From Antilocapra americana (lineage: Eukaryota; Chordata; Mammalia; Artiodactyla; Antilocapridae): DNA of 64,000 nt. The notes under the pieces are model-generated. The model was not told the DNA's origin, ran no database searches, and saw only the letters and a program-made list of their open reading frames with translations. Location of the stretch: positions 1,188,938 through 1,252,937 of the forward strand of contig ML662466.1 of assembly GCA_007570785.1 (NCBI GenBank). Reading direction: 5' to 3'. The translations under genes were made by a program, and so were the position numbers. This document shows positions 21,590 to 33,680 of this stretch, one piece after another. How positions within the stretch are numbered: position 1 is the stretch's first letter; each line of letters opens with the position of its first letter.

Positions 21590-21690
21590 GTGCTCTCTCT
21601 CAGTTGTGTCCAACTCTTTGGAGCACCTTGGACTATAGACTGTCAGGATCCTCTGTTCATGGAATTTTCCATGCAAGAACACTGCACTGG
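21590..21690 (-). mobile_element. SINE fragment (Bov-tA/Bov-A2)
   Basis: Reverse-strand SINE core (CAGTTGTGTCCAACTCTTTG, GAATTTTCCATGCAAGAACA), cut off where L1 sequence starts. Confidence 0.85.
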
Positions 21691-22047
21691 AATTCTTTCC
21701 TTAATTTCTCTTTCTGTTTTCTCATTGTTAGTGTATAGGAATGCCAGGGATTTCTGTGTGTTGATTTTGTATCCTGAAACTTTACTATATTCACTATGGA
21801 AAACAGTGTGTAGATTCCTTAAAAAACCGCAAATAGACCTGCCATATGACCCAGCAATACCACTGCTGGGGATACACACCGAGGAAAGCAGAATTGAAAG
21901 AGCCAGGTGTACCCAAATGTTCACCGCCACATTGTTTACAATAGCCAGGACATGGAAGCAACCTAGATGCCCATTAACTGACGAATGGATAAGAAAGCTG
22001 TGGTACATATACACAATGGAATACTACTCAGCATTAAAAGAAAATCA
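21691..22047 (+). mobile_element. L1 fragment with inverted 5' part
   Basis: About 21691-21785 is L1 ORF2 in reverse (the same bases as 22330-22425), joined directly to 21786-22047, which is L1 ORF2 C-terminus in forward orientation ([25 protein letters not shown]). This is a small twin-priming-like structure. It ends at the start of the next L1 without a 3' UTR or poly(A). Confidence 0.85.
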
Positions 22048-23932
22048 TACAAATTGAGAAATTATTTGTTCTAATTCTTTAAAGAAGACCTCTGATAGCT
22101 TGATAGGAATTGCATTAAATCTATAGATTACTTTGGGTAGTATACTCATTTTCACTATATCGATTCTTCCAATCCAAGAACACGGTACATTTCTCCATCT
22201 GTTTGTGTCCTCTTTGATTTCTTTCATCAGTGTTTCATAGTTTTCTATATACAAGTCTTTTGTTTCTTTAGGTAGAAATACTCCTAAGTATTTTATTATT
22301 TTTGTTTCGATGGTGAATGGAATTGTTTCCTTAATTTCTCTTTCTGATTTCTCACTGTTAGTGTATAGGAATGCCAGGGATTTCTGTGTGTTGATTTTGT
22401 ATCCTGAAAGTTTGCTATATTCACTGATTAGTTCTAGTAATTTTCTTGTAGAGTCTTTAGGGTTTTCAATATAGAAGATCATGCCATCTGCAAACAGAGA
22501 GAGTTTTACTTCTTCTTTTTCAATCTGTATTCCTTTGATTGCTTTATCTGCTCTGATTGCTGTGGCCAAGACTTCGAAAACTATGTTGAATAGTAGTGGT
22601 GAGAGTGGGCACCCTTGTCTTGTCCCTGATTTCAGGGGGAATGCTTCCAGCTTTTCACCATTGAGGATGTTTGCTGTGGGTTTGTCATATATAGTTTTTA
22701 ATATGTTGAGGTATGTTCCTTCTATTCCTACTTTTTTGAGGGTTTTTATCATAAATGGATGTTGAATTTTGTCAAAGGCTTTCTCTGCATCTATTGAGAT
22801 AATCATGCGATTTTTCTTTTTCAATTTCTTAATATGGTGTATTATATTGATCGATTTACGAATATTGAAGAATCCTTGCATCCCTGGGATATAGCCTAAT
22901 CGATCAGGATGTATGATCTTTTTGATGTGTTGTTGGATTCTATTTGCTAGAATTTTGTTGAGGATTTTTGCATCTAAGTTGATCAGTGATATTGGCCTGT
23001 AGTTTTCTTTTTTGTGGCATCTTTGCGGGGTTTTGGAATTAGGGTGATGGTGGCCTCATAGAATGAGTTTGGAAGTTTTCCTTCGTCTGCAATTTTCTGG
23101 AAGAGTTTGAGTAGAATAGGTGTTAGCTCTTCTCTAAATTTTTGGTAGAATTCAGCTGTGAAGCCATCTGGTCCTGGGCTTTTGTTTTTTGGAAGATTTC
23201 TGATTACGGTTTCAATATCCGTGCTTGTGATGGGCCTATTAATATTATCTGTCTCTTTCTGGTTTAGTCTTGGAAAGTTATACTTTTCCAGGAATTTGTC
23301 CATGTCATCCAAATTGTCCAGTTTATTTGCATATAGTTGCTGATAATAGTCTCTTATGATCCTTTGTATTTCTGTGTTTTCTGTTGTGATCTCTCCGTTT
23401 TCATTTCTAATTCTATTGATTTGGTTCTTCTCCCGTTGTTTCTTGATGAATCTGGCTAATGGTTTGTCAATTTTATTCATCTTTTCAAAGAACCAGCTTT
23501 TGGCTTGGTTGAATTTTGCTATGGTCACTTTTGTTTCCTTTGCATTTATTTCTGCCCTGATCTTTAAGATTTCTTTCCTTCTACTAGACCTGGGCTTCTA
23601 CATCTCTTCCCTTTCTAGTTGCTTTAGGAGTAAAGTAAGGACATTTATTTGATTTTTTCTAGTTTCCTGAGGTGAGTTTGTATTGCTATGAACTTTCACC
23701 TTAGCATTGCTTTCACAGTGTCCCATAAGTTTTGGGCTGTTGTGTTTTCATTTTCATTCGTTTCCATGCATAACTGAATTTCATTTTTGATTTCTTCTGT
23801 GATTTGCTGGTTATTCAGCAGTGTGCTATTGAGCCTCCATATGTTGGAAGTTTTGAAAGGTTTTCTCCTGTAGTTGATATCTAATCTCACAATTTGTATG
23901 GAAATACAAAAAACCTCGTATAGCCAAAGCAA
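22045..23932 (-). pseudogene. ORF2: L1 ORF2 reverse transcriptase, inverted arm
   Basis: Three reverse frames in order: 23932-23696 (post-endonuclease linker), 23528-22983 ([19 protein letters not shown] fingers) and 22881-22045 (278 codons, RT palm and thumb). The palm has [12 protein letters not shown] with its aspartate and [15 protein letters not shown], but the FADD box reads FADG (residue 133, 22483-22485), losing one catalytic aspartate. The stop at 22980 splits the domain. This L1 copy would not be retrotransposition competent. Confidence 0.93.
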
Positions 23933-25445
23933 TCTTGAGAAAGAAGAATGGAACTGGCGGAATCAACCTACCTGACTTTAGGCTATACTATAAATCCACA
24001 GTCATTAAGACAGTATGGTACTGGCACAAAGACAGAAATATAGATAAATGGAACAGAATAGAAAGCCCAGAGATAAATCCATGCATCTATGGACACCTTA
24101 TCTTTGACAAAGGAGGCAAGAATATACAATGGGGAAAAGACAACCTCTTTAACAAATGGTGCTGGGAAAACTGGACAGCCACTTGTAAAAGTATGAAACT
24201 AGAACACTTTCTAATACCATACACAAAGATAAACTCAAAATGAATCAAAGATCTAAGCATAAGACCAGAAACTATAAAACTCCTAGAGGATAACATAGGC
24301 AAAACACTCTCTGCCATAACCCAAAGCGGGATACTCCATGACCCACCTCCCAGAATATTGGAAATAAAAACACGAATAAACAAGTGGGACCTAATTAAAA
24401 TTAAAAGCTTTTGCACAACAAAGGAAACTATAAGCAAGGTGAAAAGACACCCTTCAGAATGGGAGAAAATAATAGCCAATGAAACAACAGACAAACAATT
24501 AATCTCAAAAATATACAAACAACTCCTGCAGCTCCATTCTAGAAAAATAAACAACCCAATTAAAAAGTGGGCCAAAGAACTTAACAGACATTTCTCCAAA
24601 CACATGAAAAGATGCTCAACATCACTCATTATCAGAGAAATGCAAATCAAAACCACAATGAGGTACCACTTTACACCAGTCAGAATGGCTGCCATCCAAA
24701 AGTCTACAAGCAATAAATGTTGGAGAGGATGTGGAGAAAAGGGAACCCTCTTACACTGTTGGTGGGAATGCAAACTAGTACAGCCACTATGGAAAACAGT
24801 GTGGAGGTTCCTTAAAAAGCTGCAAATAGACCTGCCATATGACCCGGCAATCCCACTGCTGGGCATATACACCGAGGAAACCAGAATTGAAAGAGCCACG
24901 TGTACCCCAATGTTCATAGCTGCATTGTTTACGATAGCCAGGACATGGAAGCAACCTAGATGCCTATCAACTGATGAATGTGTAAGAAAGCTGTGGTACA
25001 TATACACAATGGAATATTACTCAGCATTACAAAAAAATGCATTTGAATCAATTCTACTTAGATGGACCGAACTGGAGCCCATTATCCAGAGTGAAGTAAG
25101 CCAGAAGCAAAAACAACAATACAGTATATTAACACATATATAAGGAATTTAGAAAGACAGTAACGAGAACCCAACATGCGAGACAGCAAAAGGAATGCAG
25201 ATGTATAGAATAGACTCGTGGACTCTGTGCATGAGGGAAAGGGTGGGATGATATGGGAGAATGGCATTGAAACATGTTAATTATCATATGTCTAATCAAT
25301 CGCCAGCCCAGGATTGATTCTCGGGGCTGGTGAATCGAGATTTCCTGGGGGGAAGGGAGGAGGGGGGGGAGGGAGGAGTTTCTGGAAGGGGAGCATATGT
25401 AAACCCATGGTGATATCATGGCATTGTATGACAAAAACAATAAAA
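22048..25445 (+). mobile_element. L1 with 5' inversion (twin-priming)
   Basis: 22048-23893 is L1 ORF2 in reverse, from just after the endonuclease ([15 protein letters not shown]) to IISQFV. 23893-25445 is forward and resumes at [14 protein letters not shown], the next residues of the protein, then runs through the 3' UTR to an A-rich tail. The two arms meet with essentially no loss, the hallmark of twin priming. Confidence 0.93.
23905..25080 (+). pseudogene. ORF2: L1 ORF2 C-terminal part, forward arm
   Basis: Frame 23935-24243 ([20 protein letters not shown] onward) stops at 24241, and 24358-25143 resumes and includes the cysteine-rich C-terminal domain ([20 protein letters not shown]). It ends close to the normal L1 end ([18 protein letters not shown]). 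ORF2 needs the RT of the inverted arm, which is on the other strand. Confidence 0.93.
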
Positions 25446-25895
25446 GGGAGGGAAAAAAAAATCATTTGAATCAGTTCTACTTAGGTGGACAGAACTGGAG
25501 CCTATTATCCAGAGTGAAGTAAGCCAGAAGGAAAAACAACAATACAATATACTAACACATATATATGAAATTTAGAAAGATGATAACGAGAACCCTGCAT
25601 GCGAGACAGCAAAAGGAACGCAGATGTATAGATCAGACATGTGGACTCTGTGGAAGAGGGCAAGGGTGGGATGATATGGGAGAATGGCATTGTAACATGT
25701 TAATTACCATATGTGAAATCAATCGCCAGCCCCGGGTTGATGCTCAGGGCTGGTGCCCCGAGATGTCCCAGGGGGAGGGAGTAGGGATGGGGGAGGGAGG
25801 AGGGTTCTGGAGGGGGAGCATATGTAAACCCATGGCGGTTTCATGTCATTGTATGGCAAAATCAACACAATAAAGTAAAGAAAATTTAAAAAAAA
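25446..25895 (+). mobile_element. Second L1 3' end in tandem
   Basis: Repeats the final ORF2 codons and 3' UTR found at 25030-25445, about 90 percent alike by eye, ending in an A-rich tail. It begins right after the A-rich tail of the first L1, so it is a very short 5'-truncated L1 inserted into that tail or a 3'-end duplication. Confidence 0.9.
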
Positions 25896-27651
25896 GAGAG
25901 AGAATACTGCACCTGGTAGCCATTTCCTACCTAAGCATATCTTCCTGGCCCAAGGATTGAAACTGCGTCTCGCCTTTCCTTACTCTACAATGACAGGTAG
26001 ATTTTTTATTACTTCACCACCTTGGGAAACCTCATTGGGGATACTGAAACTTTTAATACAAAATTGACTAAAATATTTGAGAGATGAAAGGTAAGTAAAC
26101 CTTCCAGAATTCTTCGTAGGAGCATGGCTTTTTGATGGAGTCCTAATGGAAATAAAAGCTGTTAGAATTGAGATAAAACTTTACAAAATTTGGAATATTA
26201 AATGAAGTTCATATTAGAGGTGTTCATCACTTTTGCCAAATGATGTCGTGGCGAAACCGTTCAAATCAGATTGGGACTTGAAACCCCAAGCCAGGACTTG
26301 AATGAAGCCAAAACCCAGAGTCAGACTTGAATCTTTTTTTTTTTTAAACTGAAATTGAACCCTGGATTTAGGACTTGCTAAAGTTGAGATTCTTCATATT
26401 TCAGTTCAGAATGAATTAAACGTAGTTTTAAACTAGTAGTTGCTTATTTAAGACAATATTATTAAATAATAATAATAATTATAATATAAATATTATATTA
26501 ATACTAATAATAATAATAGTTTACACAATTAACCCTTTTAAATAAGAGTTAGGTATTTTCTAATCAAAATTCAGGGAACAGAGTGGCATCTCTTGACATT
26601 TCTGGAGATGAAATATCTGGCTTAAGGAAAAGACTCCCAGATTCTCAAATATGCTTCAGTGTTCATTTGCCTATTCCACTTCTTTGCTTTGGTTGAAATG
26701 TGTGAACTGAACTCATGTCTCAGTAAAACTAGCAGTGTTCTTGGAAAAGACAGGAGTACGTTAATAGCCATCCTGTGGTTACAAATATTTTGATACATCT
26801 AAGAGAACGTCAACTGGGATTTGCTGATTTCACCCAGAGTGTGAAGGAAATAGAAAATGGACCCGTAGGACATGGAGACATTTAGAAACTGAGTAGAGAA
26901 GTCCTGGCAAAGGACTCAGAGGAATGGAAAGGATGATGAAAAAAGAACAAGGATTTACATCAAGGATTAAAATGCTTTGGATAGTCGAGTGACAAGAGGT
27001 ATATGACCATTGAAAATTACCTAGATGCTTTTAAATTTTGCTCAAAGTTTTGAGAAACAGAGGATTTTAGTAAATATGTGGTAGGGACATAGTGAATGCC
27101 TCCTCAGTAGAAGACTGATTAAAAAAATATTTTTCTTACAGAAACACATAGGTCTTTATCCTACTTTTGCAGAGCAGAGAATGTATACTTTGGAAATGAA
27201 TCAAATTTTTCCTCCAGTCTATGGATATGATAATTATTTCTAAAATATTTATTTGTCCCTCTAGTCAGCGTGAAGAGTTTCCTCAAACAAGGGATATATT
27301 GTTCAGCATCCCTTTAGATACACACTACTTCTGGCCTTGAAATGCATTTTTTTTCTTTTTTTCAAATATAAAAACTCAGATAAATACTAAGTTCAAAAAA
27401 TATAGTCTCCATGTAGGTTGCAGAGACAAAATCTGATTTGGGTTCAGATTCATAAAGTCTTTACTATCAGTGATATTTGTTGTATTAAGGACATTACTTG
27501 AATGCAGCTTTAAACATAAATTAAGTTCTTTGGCTATAAAAAAGAAGATCTAAGAACGCCAGAATTTTACTACAAGTAACAGCATTTGCTGTCTTACAAA
27601 GATATAGAAGACAGACTTTCCAACTTTGAAACTTCATAATTTGTAGGAAAT
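25896..27651. other. No recognised gene; AAT-rich patch
   Basis: Unique-looking AT-rich DNA. An AAT/AATA repeat lies at about 26464-26520. No coding region or family assigned. Confidence 0.5.
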
Positions 27652-27905
27652 TGAGTTCAGTTGCTCAGTTGTTTCCAATTCTTTGCAACCCCATGAACCA
27701 CAGCACACCAGGCCTCCCTGTCCATCACCAACTCCTGAAGCTTACCCAAACTCATGTCCATCGAGTCAGTGATGCCATCAAACCATCTCATCCTCTGTTA
27801 TCCCCTTCCCCTCCTCCCCTCAATCTTTTCCAGCATCAGGGTCGTTTCATATAAGTCAGCTCTTCACATCAGGTGGCCAAGGTATTGGAGTTTCAGCATC
27901 AACAT
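27652..27905 (-). mobile_element. BovB LINE 3' end fragment
   Basis: Reverse-strand BovB terminus, matching 491-752 over its whole length (CAGTTGCTCAGTTG, CATCACCAACTCC, CATCTCATCCTCTG). No catalytic part. Confidence 0.93.
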
Positions 27906-27989
27906 CAGTCAATTAGAACAAATGAAATTTCTAGGTTGTGAGGTTAGATTATTGATTTAATATTTTTTAAATAAAGCAGATGTGTATGT

Positions 27990-28390
27990 CCCCCTGACAC
28001 TGCTTTTGATTCCTCCCATGCCTTCTAGTATGTTGAGGCTTTGTTTTTTTCTAATTATTTTATACTTTCTCTTGTGACTTACACCAAAACTTTTGTTTGA
28101 TTCAAGGGTGTTTTCTAACACACTAATATGTGAATTTTTCAGTTTTCCTTCTGTTACTGAATTTCAACTTCTGTTGTGTTTGGAGATAATACTTTGTGGC
28201 TATTTATAAAAAAAATCCCTAGGCTTAATTTGTGGCCTTATAAATAGATTATTTTGGAAAATGTCTGTTAAATATTTGAGAATAGGTATGTTATTTTTGT
28301 TGGTTACAATGTTCTATGTATGTTTATCAGATCCAATTGGTTTATTACTTATGTAATTGTCTTCTGTTGGGTGGAAATAAAAATAATTTG
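27990..28390 (-). mobile_element. Old L1 fragment
   Basis: Reverse-strand text matches the diverged mammalian L1 ORF2 linker (AATATGTGAATTTTTCAG, TTTCCTTCTGTTACTGAATT, and a TCCAATTGGTTTAT block). Highly diverged, so older than the other L1s here. Confidence 0.7.
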
Positions 28391-28621
28391 AAATGAAAAC
28401 AAAAGTCAGGAATGAATAAAGGAGTTATCAGAATCAGGAGAAAAATGAATAGCTTGCTTTCTTCTAATTCCTTTATGAAGAAGAATATCAAGTATCACTT
28501 AAGAAACTTCAGGTTAGTTTAACCCAAGTAAGATACTGTAGATTTATAGCACAGAGGGGAAAATTCTGCCTGACCCTTGACCCCCAGAGGAAATCCCTCA
28601 GTTTAAATACTTCCTATCCCT

Positions 28622-30511
28622 AAATGGCTATCCGAGGAGGCCTTACAAATAGCTGTGATAAGAAGGGAAGCAAAAAGCAAAAGAGAAAAGTAAAGATATT
28701 CTCATCTGAATGCAGAATTCCAAAGAATATCAAGGAGAGATAAAAAAGCCTTCCTTAGCGATCAATGCAAAGAAATAGAGGAAAACAACAAAATGGGAAA
28801 GACTAGAGATCTCTTCAAAAAAATTAGAGATACCAAGGGAACATTTTATGCCAAGATGGGCTAGACAAAGGACAAAAATGGTATGGACCTAACAGAAGCA
28901 GGAGATATTAAGAACAGGTGGCAAGAATACACAGAAGAACTGTACAAAAAAAGATCTTCACAACTCAGATAATCACGATGGTGATCACATCAGCTAGAGC
29001 CAAACATCCTGGAAGGAGAAGTCAAGTGGGCCTTAGAAAGCATCACTATAAACAAAGCTAGTGGAAGTGATGGAATTCAGTTGAGCTCTTTCAAATACTA
29101 AAAGATTATGCTGCGAAAGCGCTGCACTCAATATGCCAGCAAATTTGGAAAACTCAGCAATGGCCACAGGATTGGAAAAGGTCAGTTTACAGTCCTATCC
29201 CAACGAAAGGCAATGTCAAATAATGCTCAAACTACTTACAGTTGCACTAATCCCACACGATAGTAAAGTAATGCTCAAAATTCTCCAAGTCAGGCTTCAG
29301 CAATACATGAACTTCCAGATGTTCAAGCTGGTTTTAGAAAAGGCAGGGAAACCAGAGATCAAATTGCCAACATCCACTGGATTATTGTAAAAGCAAGAGA
29401 GTTCCAGAAACACATCTACTTCTGCTTTATTGACTATGCTAAAATCTTTGACTGTGGATCACAATAAACTGAATAATTCTGAAAGAGATGGGAATACCAG
29501 ACCATCTGACCTGTCTCTTGAGAAACCTGTATGCAGGTCAAGAAGCAACAATTAGAACTGGGCATGGAACAATAGACTGTTTCCAAATCGGAAAAGGAGT
29601 ATGTCAAGGCTGTATATTGTCACCTGCTTACATAAATTATATGCAGAGTACATCACGACAAATGCTGGGCTGGAAGAAGCACAAGCTGGAATCAAGATTG
29701 ATGGGAGAAATATCAATAACCTCAGATATGCAGGTGACACCGCCCTTATGACAGACAGTGAAGAGGAACAAAAAAGCATCTTGATGAAAGTGAAAGAGGA
29801 GAGTGAAAAAGTTGGCTTAAAGCTCAACATTCAGAAAACTAAGATCATGGCATCTGGTTCCATCACTGGGAAATAGATGGGGAAACTGTGGAAAAAATGT
29901 CAGACTTTTTTTTTTTTCTGGCAGGGGTGGGGGCCCCAAAATCACTGCAGATGGTGATTGCAGCCATAAAATTAAAAGCTCCTACTCCTTGGAAGAAAAG
30001 TTATGGCCAACCTGGATAGCATATTGAAAAGCACAGACATTACTTTGTCAACAAATGTTCCTCTAGTCAAGGCTATGGTTTTTCCAGTATGGATGTGAGA
30101 GGTGGACAGTGAAAAAGGCTGAGCACCGACGAATTTATGCTTTTGAACTGTGGTGTTGAAGAAGACTCTAGATAGTCCCTTGGACTGCAAGGAGATCCAA
30201 CATGTCCATCCTAAAAGAGATCAGTCCTGGGTGTTCACTGGAAGGACTAAGGTTGAGGCTGAAACCCCACTACTTTGGCCACCTGATGTGAAGAGTTGAC
30301 TCACTGGAAAAGTCTCTGATGCTGGGAAGGATTGGGGGCAGTAGGATAAGGGGGCGACAGAGGATGAGATGGCTGGATGGCATCACCAACTAGATGGACA
30401 TGGGTTTGGGTGGACTCTGGAAATTGATGCTGGACAAGGAGGCCTGGCATACTGTGATTCATGAGGTTGCAAAGAATCAGACACGACTGAGTGACTGAAC
30501 TGATACTGATA
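28622..30511 (+). mobile_element. BovB LINE, 5' truncated
   Basis: Starts in the region between endonuclease and RT (GAGGAGGCCTTACAAATAGC), runs through RT and ends at GACTGAGTGACTGAACTGA. Several small deletions and stops. Confidence 0.95.
29133..30120 (+). pseudogene. BovB reverse transcriptase remnant
   Basis: Frames 29133-29390, 29488-29751 and 29601-29876 read the BovB RT in pieces. The catalytic box reads YAGD instead of YADD (in NLRYAGDTAL, about 29730), losing the first catalytic aspartate. Frameshifts lie near 29335, 29460 and 29630. The domain after YAGD decays near 29880 where a T run interrupts it. Confidence 0.9.
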
Positions 30512-31248
30512 CGGATCCCCAAATGAGGAGACTGCTTAGAGGATTTTTAGAGATGACTGGATTTTGCTGAAACTTGTTTTCTGGTCATGGAATCTGGCCC
30601 AGCCCCTATGTGAAAAACTAAGAAGGAATGAGGAAAGGCCACTTTTCTGGTGTGAGATATACAAGTTTTCCCTTAAAACCATGAAAGAGGATATTGTTAT
30701 GTCTTCAACTTTATGCTTCCTGAACTTGGAAGTCTTTCACGCTGAATATCTCTGAAAGGGTAGGACTCTCTCTTGGGATATTAGGACAAATAACATTACA
30801 GCCTAAGACTTACCTCTTAAAAAAAACTAGACAAGTTAGCCAAAGGGTGGCTCGCTTTCCTCTGGGTAGTAACTGCCACAGCTCTTGTGGTTAACAAGGC
30901 CTCCAAGCTGACTCTAGGTCTGCCCACAATGATGTACACACCTCACCAGATGTAAGCAGTCTCAGAGACTAAAGGGAATAGATGGATGGCAGGCATAAGG
31001 ATCATCCAATACCATGCCCACCTCCTTGACACTCCAGAAATGAAAGTCTGTCAGACCTTTTTCCCCTTTAGATAGTTTCCCCTTAGACCACCAATGCGTG
31101 CAAGTCATAGATGAGTTGCACTCTTGCCATATATATAACACATGCCCTTTGACCCAGAGGAAGCATGGTACATATATAGCAGCAGTTTGTGGGTAAAGGA
31201 GAGATGAAATTGAGACATGCTATAGTGCATCCATAAAACAACAGCAAA

Positions 31249-31570
31249 GTGGGTCTTTTCTCCAGGCACCTCAGCCCAGAAGGTTTAAATTTTCACCTCA
31301 TAAGAGCTCTGGAACTAGGTGAGGAAAAAACGATTTACATCTATTCAGACTCTGAATGTATTTTGTTCTTCCTGCATATTCACACAGCAGTCTGGAAGGA
31401 AAAGGAGATAATCAACACCAAAAGCTCTTTTGTTAAACTCGTAGAATTCATTCTCAGGCTCCTGGAGGTGATCAAACTTCCTGCTAAATTATCCATTTTA
31501 AGGGCCATCAAAAGAAAGAAGTAAAGGAGGCCCAAGAGGATAGAAAATCTGATGAAGAAAATATTAGTCA
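31249..31570 (+). pseudogene. pol: ERV-E RNase H
   Basis: Frame 31249-31524 holds ALELGEEKTIYIYSDSECIL, the RNase H block with a catalytic aspartate in YSDSE, then HIHTAVWKEKEIINT. Preceding codons (30560-31248) are in other frames with stops. Confidence 0.88.
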
Positions 31571-31615
31571 CTAGGGCAGCTTTCCCCTCTGCTTCTATCT
31601 GCCCCCTTTTCCTTC

Positions 31616-32035
31616 ATGGATACCTCTACTCCAAATTATGCTCTAAATGTACATTTCCAGTATGCTGAGTGCATACTGGAGATTGGGTCATGTGGCTGGT
31701 TACAGACTGAACAACTTCAAATAGTATACTTTGACTCGCAAGTCTGGAAAACTAGTAACTCCTTACACAAAAGTTTCTATTTTGGAGGTGATGATCTGGA
31801 AACCTTGCTTAAACCCATTCTCTACCATTTGTTAGCTAAGATTATTGAGCAGATCACACACAATTGTGATAATTGTCTAAGACACAATCTAAAAATCAGA
31901 CGATTGCCACTTTCCCTAGTCAAACCTATACAAATTTGGGGGTCATACTTTGGAGAGAAGTGGCAGATGGATTTTAGAGCTTTGCTGAAAAGCAATGGAT
32001 ATCTGTTAGGGAAATTAAATGGAAGTAATGTTGTT
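31616..32035 (+). pseudogene. pol: ERV-E integrase N-terminal half
   Basis: The frame contains the zinc-domain end NCDNCLRHN (CxxC pair) and the core start WQMDFRALLKSNGYLL with the first DDE aspartate near 31965. Protein text becomes BovB-derived after about 32035. The core continues at 35249. Confidence 0.88.
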
Positions 32036-32386
32036 TTTCATGGGTCACATCCTTGTTCTGGCAAAGGGGCTTGCAAAATTCAATGAAGTAAGGAGCAATG
32101 CTTTTCTGACAAAAGGTGGTCCACTGGAAGAGGAAATGTAAATGATTACAGTATTCTTGCCACAATAACCTCAAGAACAGTATGTAAAGGCAAAAAGATA
32201 TGACACCAGAAAATGAGCCCCTGAGGTCAGAAGTTTCCCAATATGCTACTGGGAAAGACCACAAGGCAATTACCAGTATAACCTGAAAGAATGAAACAGC
32301 TGCACCAAATTGTGCTCAGTTGTGAATGTATCTAGCGGCGAAAGTAAAACCTGATGCTCTAAATAACAGTATTGCAGAGGAAGCTG

Positions 32387-33680
32387 GAATGTTAGGCTCA
32401 TGATTGGAGGCAAATTGGATATGATCAAGCAGGAGATAGAGTGATTATTGAAGTCTTAGGAATCAGTGAAGTAAAATGGAAAGGAATGGGTGAATTTAAT
32501 TCAGATGACCATTATATATACTACTGCAGTAAAAATCCTTCAGAAAAACCTTGAGTAACATTCACAGTTACAGAAGTCTCTAAAATGCAATAGTTGGGTG
32601 CAAATTCAAAAGCAACACAATGATCTCAGTTTATTACCAAGGCAAAGCATTCAACAGCACCGTAATTCAAATCCATTCCCAAAGCACTGATGCTAAAAAA
32701 GCTGAAGTTGAATGGTTCTGTTGAGATCTACAACATGTTCTAGAACTAACACCAGAAAAAGAGATGTCCTTTTCATCACAGGGGATTAAAATGCCAAAGT
32801 TGGAAATGTCAGGTGAGTGTAGATGTCATGTGCGAGGGTATGTTCCTCGATTCTTGTCTTGTCAGAACAAAAATTCATCCTTGAAGTGTGAGGGCATGCC
32901 AATCCAAGGCCAAAGAACACCACAATGCATGGGAGAGTTCATCTTTGAGGCGCAGGGGAGAGAGCAAGCTAGCACTTTGGCTCCTCTTTTGTATGTTTAT
33001 TTCTGCTCCCTGGGCCTGTACTATGCAAATTGGACTTAGACAGAAGTGCTGTTCCATCTGCAGTTCTCATTCAGGTCCTCAGACCTTCCTTGTTCTGTTT
33101 TCGAGGGCTTTTCCCTTCCTTGTCTTCTAGCCACCGCCATTTTGGACTCCCGTTTCCTATTCTAACTACCTAACAGAAGTCAATAAGTAACTGGAGTGAC
33201 AGACACATTTGGCCTTGGAGTACAAAATGATGCAGTACAAAGGCTAACAGAATTTTGTCAAGAAAACACTCTGATCAGAGCAAAAACTCTCTTACCACAA
33301 CACATGAGATCACTCTACACAAGGACATCACCAAGTGGTTAATATCAAAATCAGATTGATTTTATTCTTTACAGTTGAGTGTGAAGAAGTTCTATACAGT
33401 CAGCAAAAGTAAGGCCTTTAGCTGACTGTAGCTCAGATCATGAGCTCCTCATTACAAGATTCAGGCATAAATTAAAGGAAATAAGGGAAAACACTGGTCC
33501 ATGCAGGTGTGACCTAAATAAAATTCCTTATGGTTATATAATGGAGGTCACAAATAGATTCAGGGGATTAGACCTAAAAGACAGATGGCCAGAAGAACTA
33601 TGGATGGAAGTTCATAACATTGCATTGGAGGCAGGGACCAAAATCATACCAAAGAAAAACACATGCAAGAAGGAAAAGTG
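32387..33680 (+). pseudogene. BovB endonuclease remnant
   Basis: Nucleotide text follows the BovB apurinic-like endonuclease (GGAATCAGTGAAGTAAAATG, TCAGATGACCATTATATATA, ATCAGATTGATTTTATTC). Stops interrupt every frame, and the solo LTR divides the domain. No open frame longer than about 90 codons remains. Confidence 0.85.
32807..33175 (-). mobile_element. Solo LTR (family 1), reverse, in BovB
   Basis: Reverse complement of the family seen at 14500-15003, with the same ends (TGTTAGGTAGTTAG and ACCTGACA) but shorter, lacking about 130 bases around the polyadenylation region. Flanks GAAA and GAAG fit a 4-bp duplication with one change. BovB text is contiguous when the LTR is skipped. Confidence 0.92.

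Larger units (their letters stand above)
30512..32035 (+). mobile_element. ERV-E: class I ERV pol fragment, left part
   Basis: Plus-strand order is RT connection (LRGFLEMTGFC near 30530), RNase H, then integrase zinc domain and first core aspartate. The element resumes at 35229 after an inserted BovB. No gag, env or LTR recognised. Bounded on the left by a BovB. Confidence 0.85.

Noticed and set aside
21560..22057. 165-codon plus-strand frame that looks like one protein
   Set aside because: A chimera of SINE, inverted L1 and forward L1 text; not a gene.
24087..25007. 306-codon minus-strand frame with hydrophobic stretches
   Set aside because: Antisense to L1 ORF2 C-terminus. The same antisense text appears at 21643-22014 and 42901-43349 over other L1 copies.
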